The translations under genes were made by a program, and so were the position numbers. A stretch of 7,158 nt of DNA from Clostridia bacterium (GTDB lineage: Bacteria > Bacillota_A > Clostridia > Christensenellales > Aristaeellaceae): positions 1 through 7,158 of the forward strand of contig JAFXMP010000092.1 in the NCBI GenBank assembly GCA_017530275.1, in the 5' to 3' direction. Below the pieces are notes generated by a model, which was given only the letters and a program-made list of their open reading frames with translations, ran no database searches and was not told the DNA's origin. Positions 1-6,559 of the stretch are shown here, piece after piece. The number at the start of each line of letters is the position of its first letter. Position 1 is the first letter of the stretch.

Positions 1-598
1 CGATATAGCCCCGCAGGGTGGAAATGATCACCTGCATCCAGATATCCACGAACAGCAGCGCCACCACGTTGCCCTGGCTGTCGGTCACGGGCAGCATACT
101 GGATGTAAGATAGCCGTATTTCTTGGAATGGCGGACCATGTAGCTGTCTGTCCGCTCGCCTTTCGTATAAGCCGCCCAAACCTCGTCAAAATAGGACGAT
201 ACGGGGTCGGTATCCCCGATGGACAGGCCGGAGGAATCGTAAATATACCGAACGGTCTTATCCGCGTTGACGGTCACGATGTAAATATACGCCGCGCCGG
301 AAGCCTGTTCCACGCTCCTGAGATAATTTGCCATGACGGGGTAATAATCGTCCTCAGTCCAGGTCTGGGCGTAGAGGTCGATCTTATCGTGATCGATGTT
401 ATCCAAAATAATGTTGGCGATCACATAGCCATTATCGTTATACAGCTTTCGGATCGTGTTATTATACTGATAATAGCCGCTGATCGTGGAAAACACGCAG
501 ATCAGGATCGTCATCAGAACAACGCTCACCAGCAGCTTTTTGCTGATGCCGAACCGGATGCGCCAGGGCTTATCCGCATTAATCACTGCAATCGTCAT
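1..598 (-). CDS. Membrane sensor protein with extracellular Cache-like domain, N-terminal part (3' end outside window)
   Basis: Translating the minus strand from ATG at 598 gives 199 open codons running off the left edge. Residues 1-19 are polar and basic (cytoplasmic). Residues 21-41 (KLLVSVVLMTILICVFSTIS) form a transmembrane helix. Residues ~45-185 look like an extracellular Cache/PAS-like sensor: aromatic-rich, with 'GAAYIYIVTV', 'RYIYDSSG' and a closing strand 'DSQGNVVALLFVDI', a common end of Cache domains. A second helix seems to begin near 'MQVIIST'. The output domain is missing, so the protein could be a SpoIIE-type PP2C phosphatase, histidine kinase, diguanylate cyclase or chemoreceptor. 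I favour the phosphatase because the first gene of the operon carries an anti-sigma-like GHKL domain, but that is inference. The gene overlaps the GNAT stop by 20 bases. GGAGG directly abuts the ATG, so GTG at 586 (12 bases after GGAGG) is an alternative start. The sensor architecture is fairly sure; the ligand is unknown. Confidence 0.8.
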   Translation of the reverse strand, partial: MTIAVINADKPWRIRFGISKKLLVSVVLMTILICVFSTISGYYQYNNTIRKLYNDNGYVIANIILDNIDHDKIDLYAQTWTEDDYYPVMANYLRSVEQASGAAYIYIVTVNADKTVRYIYDSSGLSIGDTDPVSSYFDEVWAAYTKGERTDSYMVRHSKKYGYLTSSMLPVTDSQGNVVALLFVDIWMQVIISTLRGYI

Positions 599-1178
599 CC
601 TCCGTTCCGTCCAGTTTCTTCAGATAAAACACCGCGTCGCAAACGCAGTAATCCTGCTTGCAATAAGGGCAGTACCCGCGAACGCCCGCCCAGGGCCGGT
701 ATAAATCCGCAATCGCGTGAAAGCCGTTGCTCAGGAAGATATGCTTCATCGGCTCCTCCCGTCCCTGGGGATGCAGCGCCGTTGCCAGGATCAGCTTTGC
801 GCCGCGCTCCCGGACCACCGGCTGCAGATCGCGGACAAAGGACGAGCACGTGCCGTGTTTCCGGTATTCCCTTTCCGTACTTGAAGATTTGTAGACCGCG
901 GCAAGGGTATCTCCCGCGTATTTCTGCAGCGGCTCCGGCTTTGGGGCCGCGTGCAGGGTTTTCAGCGCTTCGTCCAGCGGGGCCACAAAGGCGTAGAAGT
1001 AGGAAACGATGATATCTTCCCTGTCCGCGTCGGTCACCACATAGAACAGGTTCCGCTCTCCGCACACCATCCCTTCCAATTCTTCAAGAGAATAATAATC
1101 CTGGGAAATGTACTTGTCAACAAGGCGTTTGATCTCCGGCAGATCCCGGGTTTCGGCGTCGCGAATTTCAAGCTTCAT
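579..1178 (-). CDS. GNAT-fold N-acetyltransferase-like protein with C-terminal four-cysteine cluster
   Basis: The product is 199 residues, a usual size for a single GNAT domain. The N-terminus (MKLEIRDAETRDLPEIKRLV) is the typical GNAT beta1-alpha1. The acetyl-CoA pyrophosphate loop (motif A) is near residues 101-118: 'EYRKHGTCSSF' matches R-x-x-G-x-G/A, with Cys111 in the last position. Motif B follows as 'HIFLSNGFHAIADLYRPW' (147-163). The C-terminal part contains C170-P-Y-C173, C178 and C180, arranged C-x2-C-x4-C-x-C, which suggests a small zinc or metal site next to the last strand. The substrate cannot be read from the sequence. The start is supported by AGAGG at 1188-1192, nine bases from the ATG. 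The ORF overlaps the upstream MATE gene by 11 bases and the downstream sensor gene by 20, so the three are probably co-translated. The family call is good; the acceptor and whether it is catalytically active are unknown. Confidence 0.85.
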   Translation of the reverse strand: MKLEIRDAETRDLPEIKRLVDKYISQDYYSLEELEGMVCGERNLFYVVTDADREDIIVSYFYAFVAPLDEALKTLHAAPKPEPLQKYAGDTLAAVYKSSSTEREYRKHGTCSSFVRDLQPVVRERGAKLILATALHPQGREEPMKHIFLSNGFHAIADLYRPWAGVRGYCPYCKQDYCVCDAVFYLKKLDGTEDDDCSD

Positions 1179-2964
1179 TTTGCTTATCCTCTTTCAATAT
1201 GATTTGCAGCGTATTCACGCCGAAAGCGCTCTGGTAGTTGACTATTTCTACCATCTTCTTGATCATCCGAACGCCCATGAACATATCATCCTCCACGTTT
1301 TCCTCTCCGGGGGAAAAGCAGAAGGGATTGAATGAAATGCCGTTGTAGCGGATACGAATGCCTCTGATGCCGTTGACCGAATAAGCGCGCAGGTCGAAGG
1401 TGAGGTTCTGAACGCCCTTCTCGGCGTTCACCTGGCTGATCAGCGTCATCACTTCCTCCATGCTCATTTCCAGGCGCATGGTCTCCTTTATGCTCATGCC
1501 GTTCACGGCGCAGAAGCGGCTGATGCGCTCGCTGGCGCTCACGATTTCATCCACCGCCGCGCTCACGGAGAAGTTCAGCACTCTGCCGCTCTTCTCGTTG
1601 TCCAGATCGGTCATCAGGTATCGTGATTCCTTGGGCAGCCGCCGGTGATGCAGTCCTGTCGCGCACCACCAGATGATCACTGTGGCCAATTCCGAAAACA
1701 GCAGGAAGGAGAACGTGGAAAAACGCGCGGCAATGGTCAGACGCAGGCTGATATACGTCATCACGATCACCCGAAGGAGGATCAGCGCGTTGGACCAGAG
1801 GTTCATGGAGGACATGTTATAATACGTCATCAGGATATTCAAAAGCAGGGCCGGGAATACGGAGAAGGCCATCCATACAAGCGGGATCACGATGTTCTCA
1901 GACAAGCCGTACATCCCGGAAATCGGCCCTGACAGCGCGGCGCACAGGATTAAAAACACGCCCCCGGAGATACAGCCGATTTTCCATTCCTCACGGAGCA
2001 GCAGGCGGCAGCTTCCATTGTCCCGCTCCCCGCTGAATACCCCTAACATGGCGCCGCCCGCGGCGGGGGCGCCCAGGGTGACGCACTCGCCAAAGCCCCA
2101 TACCCCGTTGACCGCGGTAAATACCGCCACCAGTTCCGCGCCGCCGTAAGCCATCAGCATGCCGTTCACGATCAGCAGGCGGACGGTGGAGCAGAGATTG
2201 TTGAAAGCCGACGGAAAACCCGCCGAGGCGATGGTCCTCCAGTCCAAGCGCGAGCGCACCATCTCCAGCCGCCAGGTGTAAGGACTGTCTTTGGAAAACA
2301 GGCAGACCAGGCCGTAAAAACAGGCCAGCGCTGTGGCGAACACGCTCGCCAGTCCCGCTCCGAAAACGCCCATATCCAAATAATACACAAACACGATGTC
2401 CAGCGCGATGTTGATCACGGTCATGCCGGTCATCATGAAGGCCACATTGCTGTTTTTCCCATCGAGGCGCAAATACCAGAACGGAATATAAATCACGATC
2501 TTGGGCAGCGCCCCGATCAGGGTGATCACCACATACTGCATCACATATTCCCGGGCCGAATCACTGGCGCAGAGAAAAGACACCAGCGGTCCGCGAAATA
2601 TCAGGGCCAGCACAGTAATAATCACGGAGGCGATAATCGAGGCGTTCAGTCCGGTGCGAAAAAAAGCGTCCCGCTTCTCCGTATTGCCGATGCCGATGGC
2701 TCTGGCAGCGGGGATCTCGGTGCCCGCGGCCAGGAAAGAGCCCACCACGCACAGCGCCAAATACACCGGCAGGCTGAGATTGATCGCCGCCAGCGCATCG
2801 GAACCGATGCGCTGGCCTACCAGGATGCCGTCCACAAACACATTGATATTGACGCTTAGGATCGAAAGCATCCCCGTGATCACGGCTTTGCGATAAGCGC
2901 CTCGAATAAAGACGGCGTTTTGCGTCAATCCACTTTCCCCATGTTTCTCCTGCGTCACGTCCAT
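1168..2964 (-). CDS. MATE-family transporter fused to a C-terminal GHKL (RsbW/anti-sigma-like) domain
   Basis: The product is 598 residues from ATG 2964, longer than the ~450 of ordinary MATE exporters. Residues ~18-440 are a MATE/polysaccharide-flippase-fold membrane domain with about twelve hydrophobic segments. Family-like landmarks are 'VDGILVGQRIGSDALAAINL' (44-63) and 'DMGVFGAGLASVFATA' (197-212). Residues ~465-598 resemble a HATPase_c_2 domain: the N-box region 'MSMEEVMTLISQ' (500-511), the G1-like 'IRYNGISFNPF' (538-548) and the G2-like 'DDMFMGVRMIKKM' (559-571). The canonical N-box Asn is Leu508 and the canonical G1 Asp is Tyr540, so ATP binding may be weak or lost. The MATE part would act in the cytoplasmic membrane as a cation-coupled exporter; the fused domain implies signalling or partner binding. 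This is the first gene after the sigma-A promoter at 3018-3046. A TTG at 2985 would add seven residues, with a stop codon immediately before it; neither start has a strong ribosome binding site. The transported substrate is unknown. Confidence 0.88.
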   Translation of the reverse strand: MDVTQEKHGESGLTQNAVFIRGAYRKAVITGMLSILSVNINVFVDGILVGQRIGSDALAAINLSLPVYLALCVVGSFLAAGTEIPAARAIGIGNTEKRDAFFRTGLNASIIASVIITVLALIFRGPLVSFLCASDSAREYVMQYVVITLIGALPKIVIYIPFWYLRLDGKNSNVAFMMTGMTVINIALDIVFVYYLDMGVFGAGLASVFATALACFYGLVCLFSKDSPYTWRLEMVRSRLDWRTIASAGFPSAFNNLCSTVRLLIVNGMLMAYGGAELVAVFTAVNGVWGFGECVTLGAPAAGGAMLGVFSGERDNGSCRLLLREEWKIGCISGGVFLILCAALSGPISGMYGLSENIVIPLVWMAFSVFPALLLNILMTYYNMSSMNLWSNALILLRVIVMTYISLRLTIAARFSTFSFLLFSELATVIIWWCATGLHHRRLPKESRYLMTDLDNEKSGRVLNFSVSAAVDEIVSASERISRFCAVNGMSIKETMRLEMSMEEVMTLISQVNAEKGVQNLTFDLRAYSVNGIRGIRIRYNGISFNPFCFSPGEENVEDDMFMGVRMIKKMVEIVNYQSAFGVNTLQIILKEDKQNEA

Positions 2965-3017
2965 TGAATGCACAACTTCTCGCAATCATTCAAATTGTCC
3001 ATTTTATATCCATTCGC

Positions 3018-3046
3018 ATTATAAACGAATAATGACGGAAAAGCAA
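3018..3046 (-). promoter_or_regulatory. Sigma-A promoter for the MATE-GHKL / GNAT / sensor operon
   Basis: On the minus strand, TTGCTT (3046-3041) is followed by a 17-base spacer and a perfect TATAAT (3023-3018). Transcription should begin near 3010-3012, about 46-48 bases before ATG 2964. The leader is AT-rich and shows no riboswitch-like folding. This is the only strong promoter I see between the two gene clusters. Confidence 0.75.
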
Positions 3047-3075
3047 GAAAAACCCACCCTAAAAGCGTCAAAGCA

Positions 3076-3090
3076 TCCCGGTTGCCGGGA
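3076..3090 (-). terminator. Perfect hairpin downstream of the NAGPA gene, possible weak terminator
   Basis: TCCCGG, a three-base loop and CCGGGA form a perfect six-base-pair stem about 70 bases past the end of the glycosidase gene. On the minus strand it is followed by TGCTTTGACGCTTTT, which is T-rich but interrupted. It may end the polyamine operon before the next promoter, but it is not a textbook intrinsic terminator. Confidence 0.35.
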
Positions 3091-3127
3091 AAGCGCGATG
3101 GTTTCAAGGCGGATAACAAAATACCGG

Positions 3128-3161
3128 AAGCCTGATGCCGCCGGCATTTGGCAAGCGGCTT
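3128..3161 (-). terminator. Stem-loop just after the NAGPA stop codon
   Basis: An inner stem, ATGCC/GGCAT with a GCC loop (3135-3147), is nested in an outer AAGCC/GGCTT pairing (3128-3132 with 3157-3161). It begins at the stop codon of the 3161-4405 gene. On the minus strand it is followed by CCGGTATTTTGTT, only a short T tract. It may work together with the hairpin at 3076-3090 to end or protect the transcript. Confidence 0.35.
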
Positions 3162-4405
3162 TATTTTTCCGGCACCAGTTCCGATACGCCGAAGCCCGTG
3201 ATGCTGGTGGTCTGGCGCAGGTCCTTCACGGAACTCCAGTTTAGTATCTTGCCCATGAACACCAGGGCGGTGGTGCCGCCGCCATCCAAATTGATGCCCT
3301 CGATCACACCGTGATCCAGCATCTTATCCGCCAGCCAGTTCAGGTACACCCCGTCGGAATCGCTGGTGCGGCCCTTTACCACCAGCAGGAAATAATGGTA
3401 AGGCGCTATCATGCCGATGGCGCAGCGGGGCTCCCGGTAGGAATAGTATTCGCTGCGCCGCATGTATTCGCTCAGTTCCCCATTCTGGATCAGGATGGGG
3501 CCGAAGGCGTAGGTATTCACTGCGCCCATGTCGATATATTCCTGGGCGGTGTGGGCGTCGCTGGCGAAGGTCTTCATACTGCCGTCGTTAAACAGCGCCA
3601 ATACTTCCAAATTGGGGAATTTTCCTTTCCCATCGGCAAAGGTCTTTTCACCGATGATCTGCCCGTTGCGTACGATCACGCCGGTTTTGTTGCCCGCGTT
3701 CCAGCGGTCGCCGAAATTATCGTCGGCAAAGGCCAGCACCACCCGGTTCAGCTTCGCTAAATTCACGGGACTGGAATAGGCTTTGCCCTGATACTTTTTC
3801 CCCTGGGTGAGGTAGGCTGTCATGGGGCTTTCCTGACTGGCGTGAATGTCCGCCTCAAACCAGATGATGGGATTTCGTTTGTCGCTCTTATCCTCGTACC
3901 TGCGCAGGTCGATGGACAGAGAAGGCGTCAGATAAATCCAAATGCCTTCCTCTTCATTGGCGTACACGAATTCTTCTGTGCCCGCGTCCTCCGCAAGAAA
4001 GCCTTCCTCCGTCCGGGCGGGCAGGATGCCGCTCAAGTCCAGGGGCGGCTTGGGCGTTGGCGCGGGCGTAGGCACGGGAGAAGGTTTCGGCGCTCCCTTG
4101 GCTTTTACCGCGCTGCCGGAAAACACCAGCTCCTGCAATGCTGCGTCGGCGATGCCCGTCTGCTCTAAACCGTTGTTTTTCTGAAGCTGCTTTACGCGCT
4201 CCTCCGTGGTGCGGGTGAAGTTGCCGTCCAGATTATCGGTGGTGAAGTATCCCAGCCAATACATGGCTTTTTTCAGCCTTTGCACATCGTCGCCGTTCAT
4301 GCCTAATTTCAGTTCCCGGTATTCCTCGGAAACGCTGGGCAGAAGCAGTGCGCAAAGCAGCAGGACCAGAAGCCCTGCTGCGATTCGTTTCATATTACCG
4401 TGCAT
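3161..4405 (-). CDS. Secreted peptidoglycan-binding / phosphodiester glycosidase (NAGPA-domain) protein
   Basis: The product is 414 residues. Residues 5-26 are a signal peptide (MKR, a long Leu-rich core, probable cleavage after 'SVS'), with no good lipobox. Residues ~32-95 form a PG_binding_1-type domain ('LKLGMNGDDVQRLKKAMYWLG', then 'DGNFTRTTEERVKQLQ'). Residues ~104-122 are a Pro/Thr/Lys linker. Residues ~155-412 are a NAGPA (phosphodiester glycosidase) domain with 'PRCAIGM' (326-332) and the hallmark 'GINLDGGGTTAL' (370-381), followed by 'TSITGFGVSEL'. The family removes a sugar from a phosphodiester, as in the human mannose-6-phosphate uncovering enzyme; bacterial members are thought to act on cell-envelope glycans. 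The protein probably sits on the cell wall. ATG 4405 overlaps potD by 11 bases and has AGGTG (4410-4414) and GGAG (4417-4420) upstream; ATG 4393, just after the potD stop, is a close alternative. It is the last gene of the polyamine operon. The true substrate is unknown. Confidence 0.88.
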   Translation of the reverse strand: MHGNMKRIAAGLLVLLLCALLLPSVSEEYRELKLGMNGDDVQRLKKAMYWLGYFTTDNLDGNFTRTTEERVKQLQKNNGLEQTGIADAALQELVFSGSAVKAKGAPKPSPVPTPAPTPKPPLDLSGILPARTEEGFLAEDAGTEEFVYANEEEGIWIYLTPSLSIDLRRYEDKSDKRNPIIWFEADIHASQESPMTAYLTQGKKYQGKAYSSPVNLAKLNRVVLAFADDNFGDRWNAGNKTGVIVRNGQIIGEKTFADGKGKFPNLEVLALFNDGSMKTFASDAHTAQEYIDMGAVNTYAFGPILIQNGELSEYMRRSEYYSYREPRCAIGMIAPYHYFLLVVKGRTSDSDGVYLNWLADKMLDHGVIEGINLDGGGTTALVFMGKILNWSSVKDLRQTTSITGFGVSELVPEK

Positions 4406-5441
4406 TCTTCACCTGGCTCCAGAAGGAGTTGTAGATCGTGAGGAATTTATCAGGGATATCGTGGAAGAACTCACACCGGCCGATGACCTCCTGGGGCGGG
4501 TTGATGGTGGGATTCTCGGTATAATCCTCGCCCATCAGTTCAATAGCCGCGGCGTTGGGGGAAGAATACCAGATGTATTCGCAGTTCATCTGAGCGATGT
4601 CGGGGCGGCAGAGGAAGTTGATCAGCTTTTCCGCGTTTTCCTTGTTCTTGGCGGTGGCGGGGATCACCATGGGGTCGATCCACACGTTGCTGCCTTCCAT
4701 GGGCACGGCATAATCCAGGTCCTCGTTCAGTTCCATGGCGTACAGGGCGTCGCCGGAATAGACCACGGCCAGGGCCGCGTCGCCCGCCACCATCTTGTCC
4801 TTGGTTTCATCCACATAGTAGGCTTTCACGATGGGCTTCTGCTCGATCAGCTTGTCGGTGGCGGCTTTCAGTTCCACCAAATCGCGGGTATTCATGGAAT
4901 AGCCCAGGTATTTCAGGGCAACGCCCATGGTGTCCCGGATGGAATCCAGCATAATGATGCTGTCGGCGTATTTTTCATCCCACAGGATGCCCCAGGATTC
5001 CACGGGCTCGTCTACCATCGTGGTATTGTACAGGATGCCCACGGTGCCCCACATGAAGGGCACGGAATACTTGTTTTCCGGGTCGTAATCCGGATTCAGC
5101 AGGCTGGGTTCGATGTTGACCAGATTGGGCACGTTGTCGAAGTTGATCTCGGCCAGCATGTCTTCCGCGATCATGCGCTCCACGCAGTAATCGGAGGGGA
5201 ACACCAGGTCATAGGCGCCGGGGCTGACGCGCACCTGCACCATCATGTCCTCGTTGGTGGTGAAGTACATTTTATTCACGTGGATGCCGGTTTCTTCCTC
5301 GAACATTTCAAACACGGTTTCATCCATGTAATCGTACCAGTTGTACACATTCACCACTTCCTGGGCGGCGAAAGCAGCCTTCAGGGGCAGCAGGGAAACG
5401 CACAGGGCCAGAGCGGCGGCCAACGCAATGAACTTTTTCAT
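4395..5441 (-). CDS. potD: Spermidine/putrescine ABC transporter substrate-binding protein (PotD-like)
   Basis: The product is 348 residues, the normal PotD length. A signal peptide ends near 'AAFA|AQE' (residue 25). The mature protein begins with the family strand 'VVNVYNWYDYMDE' (29-41). Other family landmarks are 'YDLVFPSDY' (77-85), 'SVPFMWGTVGILYN' (126-139), 'AVVYSGDA' (225-232) and 'NVWIDPMVIPATAKN' (252-266). By comparison with E. coli PotD, Y85, Y228, W254 and D256 fall where the polyamine-stacking and amine-binding residues lie; I aligned these by eye. The protein captures extracellular polyamines and delivers them to the PotB/PotC permease. It has no lipobox, so unlike most Gram-positive binding proteins it does not look lipid-anchored. 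A strong GGAGG (5451-5455) lies nine bases from the ATG. A 72-base gap with a stem-loop separates it from potC. The family call is firm; preference for spermidine or putrescine cannot be read. Confidence 0.93.
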   Translation of the reverse strand: MKKFIALAAALALCVSLLPLKAAFAAQEVVNVYNWYDYMDETVFEMFEEETGIHVNKMYFTTNEDMMVQVRVSPGAYDLVFPSDYCVERMIAEDMLAEINFDNVPNLVNIEPSLLNPDYDPENKYSVPFMWGTVGILYNTTMVDEPVESWGILWDEKYADSIIMLDSIRDTMGVALKYLGYSMNTRDLVELKAATDKLIEQKPIVKAYYVDETKDKMVAGDAALAVVYSGDALYAMELNEDLDYAVPMEGSNVWIDPMVIPATAKNKENAEKLINFLCRPDIAQMNCEYIWYSSPNAAAIELMGEDYTENPTINPPQEVIGRCEFFHDIPDKFLTIYNSFWSQVKNAR

Positions 5442-5464
5442 TTTGGTTTACCTCCATTTATATT

Positions 5465-5490
5465 GATTTCGCCAATGAAAGGCGCAAATC
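5465..5490 (-). other. Intercistronic stem-loop between potC and potD
   Basis: On the minus strand GATTT-g-CGCC pairs with GGCGAAATC around a seven-base loop: nine base pairs with one bulged G. No T tract follows, so it is unlikely to be a full terminator. It sits in the only sizeable gap of the operon, just upstream of the potD ribosome binding site. It may stabilise a processed potD-NAGPA message or adjust expression of the binding protein relative to the permeases. Confidence 0.5.
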
Positions 5491-5513
5491 ATATTAATAC
5501 AGTATACATTTCT

Positions 5514-6278
5514 TTAGTCTTCTTCCTTGGTGCGGCGGTTCACCACCAGCAGCAGCACCAGCAGGGCAACGAACATCAATGCGGACAGGGCGTTCATGGT
5601 GGGCTTGATGCCCTTCCTGGCCTGGGAGTAAATGAGGGTGGACAGGTTCTGCACCAGGGGATTGGTGGTAAAGTAGCTGATGGTGAAATCGTCCAGGGAC
5701 AGGGTGAAGGCCAGCATGGCCCCGGTGATGACGCCGGGCATGACCTCTGGCAGGATCACGTGGAACAGGGCGTACATGGGGGTGGCGCCTAAATCCAGCG
5801 CCGCTTCGTAGCTGTGCTTGTTCATCTGTTTCAGCTTCGGCATGACGGACAGGATCACATAAGGCACGTCGAAAGTGATGTGAGCCAGCAGCATGGTAAC
5901 AAATCCGCGCTCCACCTGGGTGAAGATGAACAGCAGCATCAGGGAAATACCGGTGACGATATCCGGCATGGTCATGGGAATATTGTTGAGCGTCAGCATC
6001 AGGTTTTGGGGCCTGCGCTTCATAGCGTGGATACCGATTGCGGCGAAGGTGCCGATGATGGTGGAAAACAGGGCCGCCAGCACGGCGATGGCCAAGGTAA
6101 TGACCAAGGCGTTTATGATATTAGGATCGTGGAACAGTTCTTCGTACCAATGGAAGGAGAATCCCTCCCATTTGGCGCGGCTCTTGCCTGCGTTGAAGCT
6201 CTGCACGATCAGCACCACGATGGGGATATACAGGAAAAAGAGGATCAGGCCGAGATAAAACCGCTTGAGAAGCTTCAT
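5514..6278 (-). CDS. potC: Spermidine/putrescine ABC transporter permease PotC
   Basis: The product is 254 residues, close to the ~260 expected for PotC. It has about six transmembrane segments: residues ~8-27, 57-83, 105-120, 127-146, 183-200 and 231-247. The cytoplasmic EAA loop that contacts the ATPase is intact at 158-182 ('EAALDLGATPMYALFHVILP' then EVMPG). 'LDDFTISYFTT' (195-205) is typical of PotC/PotI permeases. PotC pairs with PotB in the membrane to form the polyamine channel driven by PotA. ATG 6278 overlaps the stop of the upstream potB tail as ATGA (6275-6278), a standard coupling signal within an operon; purine-rich GGAGAGGGGGG lies upstream. The product appears complete, but its PotB partner is truncated in this window and potA is not present. 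The family call is firm. Confidence 0.94.
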   Translation of the reverse strand: MKLLKRFYLGLILFFLYIPIVVLIVQSFNAGKSRAKWEGFSFHWYEELFHDPNIINALVITLAIAVLAALFSTIIGTFAAIGIHAMKRRPQNLMLTLNNIPMTMPDIVTGISLMLLFIFTQVERGFVTMLLAHITFDVPYVILSVMPKLKQMNKHSYEAALDLGATPMYALFHVILPEVMPGVITGAMLAFTLSLDDFTISYFTTNPLVQNLSTLIYSQARKGIKPTMNALSALMFVALLVLLLVVNRRTKEED

Positions 6279-6559
6279 ATCATGCCGCCCCCCTCTCCTT
6301 CGGGATCGACTTTATTGAGCAGGCCCAGGGACAGCAGGATCAAAATCATCATCACCAGGGACAGGGCGGAACCCACGTTCCATTCGTTCAGGCTGGTGGA
6401 CAGGAACTTGGCTTCGATCAGGTCGCCGAAAAGCTGCACCTTGCCGCCGCCCAACAGGCGGGAAATGTAGAAGGTGGTCACGGCGGGCATGAACACCATG
6501 GTAATGCCGCTGACCACGCCGGGCACGGACAGGGGCAGGGTGACCTTGTAAAACAGGCA
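6275..6559 (-). pseudogene. potB: PotB permease, C-terminal fragment
   Basis: This stretch encodes the last ~95 residues of a PotB/PotH-type spermidine/putrescine permease. It starts within the EAA loop ('FYKVTLPLSVPG') and includes the last membrane segments ('GSALSLVMMILILLSLGLL'). It ends in ATGA shared with potC. The missing 5' part should encode the first four or so helices and the EAA residues. In the source organism it is probably an intact gene cut off by the junction rather than a natural pseudogene. Confidence 0.85.

Noticed and set aside
128..1012. A 294-codon open frame on the plus strand opposite the sensor and GNAT genes
   Set aside because: The product has low-complexity Arg/Pro/Ala-rich stretches and no family features, while the opposite strand encodes a Cache-like sensor and a GNAT protein.
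2561..2989. Minus-strand 142-codon frame starting at ATG 2989
   Set aside because: It is an out-of-frame shadow of the MATE gene; its sequence is Arg/Gly-rich and lacks membrane segments, whereas the other frame gives an evident transporter.
2955..3002. Short upstream frame (ATG 3002, 15 codons) overlapping the MATE start
   Set aside because: It has only a weak GGA ahead of it, begins about nine bases from the predicted transcription start, and encodes no attenuator-like run of codons. It may be chance.
3128..3170. Hairpin followed by TTATTTTT on the plus strand, resembling a textbook terminator
   Set aside because: No plus-strand gene lies to its left that it could terminate, and the T tract is the complement of the last codons of the NAGPA gene.
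4081..4110. Pro/Thr/Lys-rich repeat in the NAGPA protein as a possible tandem repeat element
   Set aside because: It is a short, ordinary interdomain linker of a secreted protein and not a DNA repeat of interest.
4206..5792. A 528-codon open frame on the plus strand opposite the NAGPA, potD and potC genes
   Set aside because: Its product is a His/Gly/Val/Gln-rich string with no recognisable domain, and it lies antisense to three clearly conserved genes. It is a by-product of codon bias in the GC-rich minus-strand genes.
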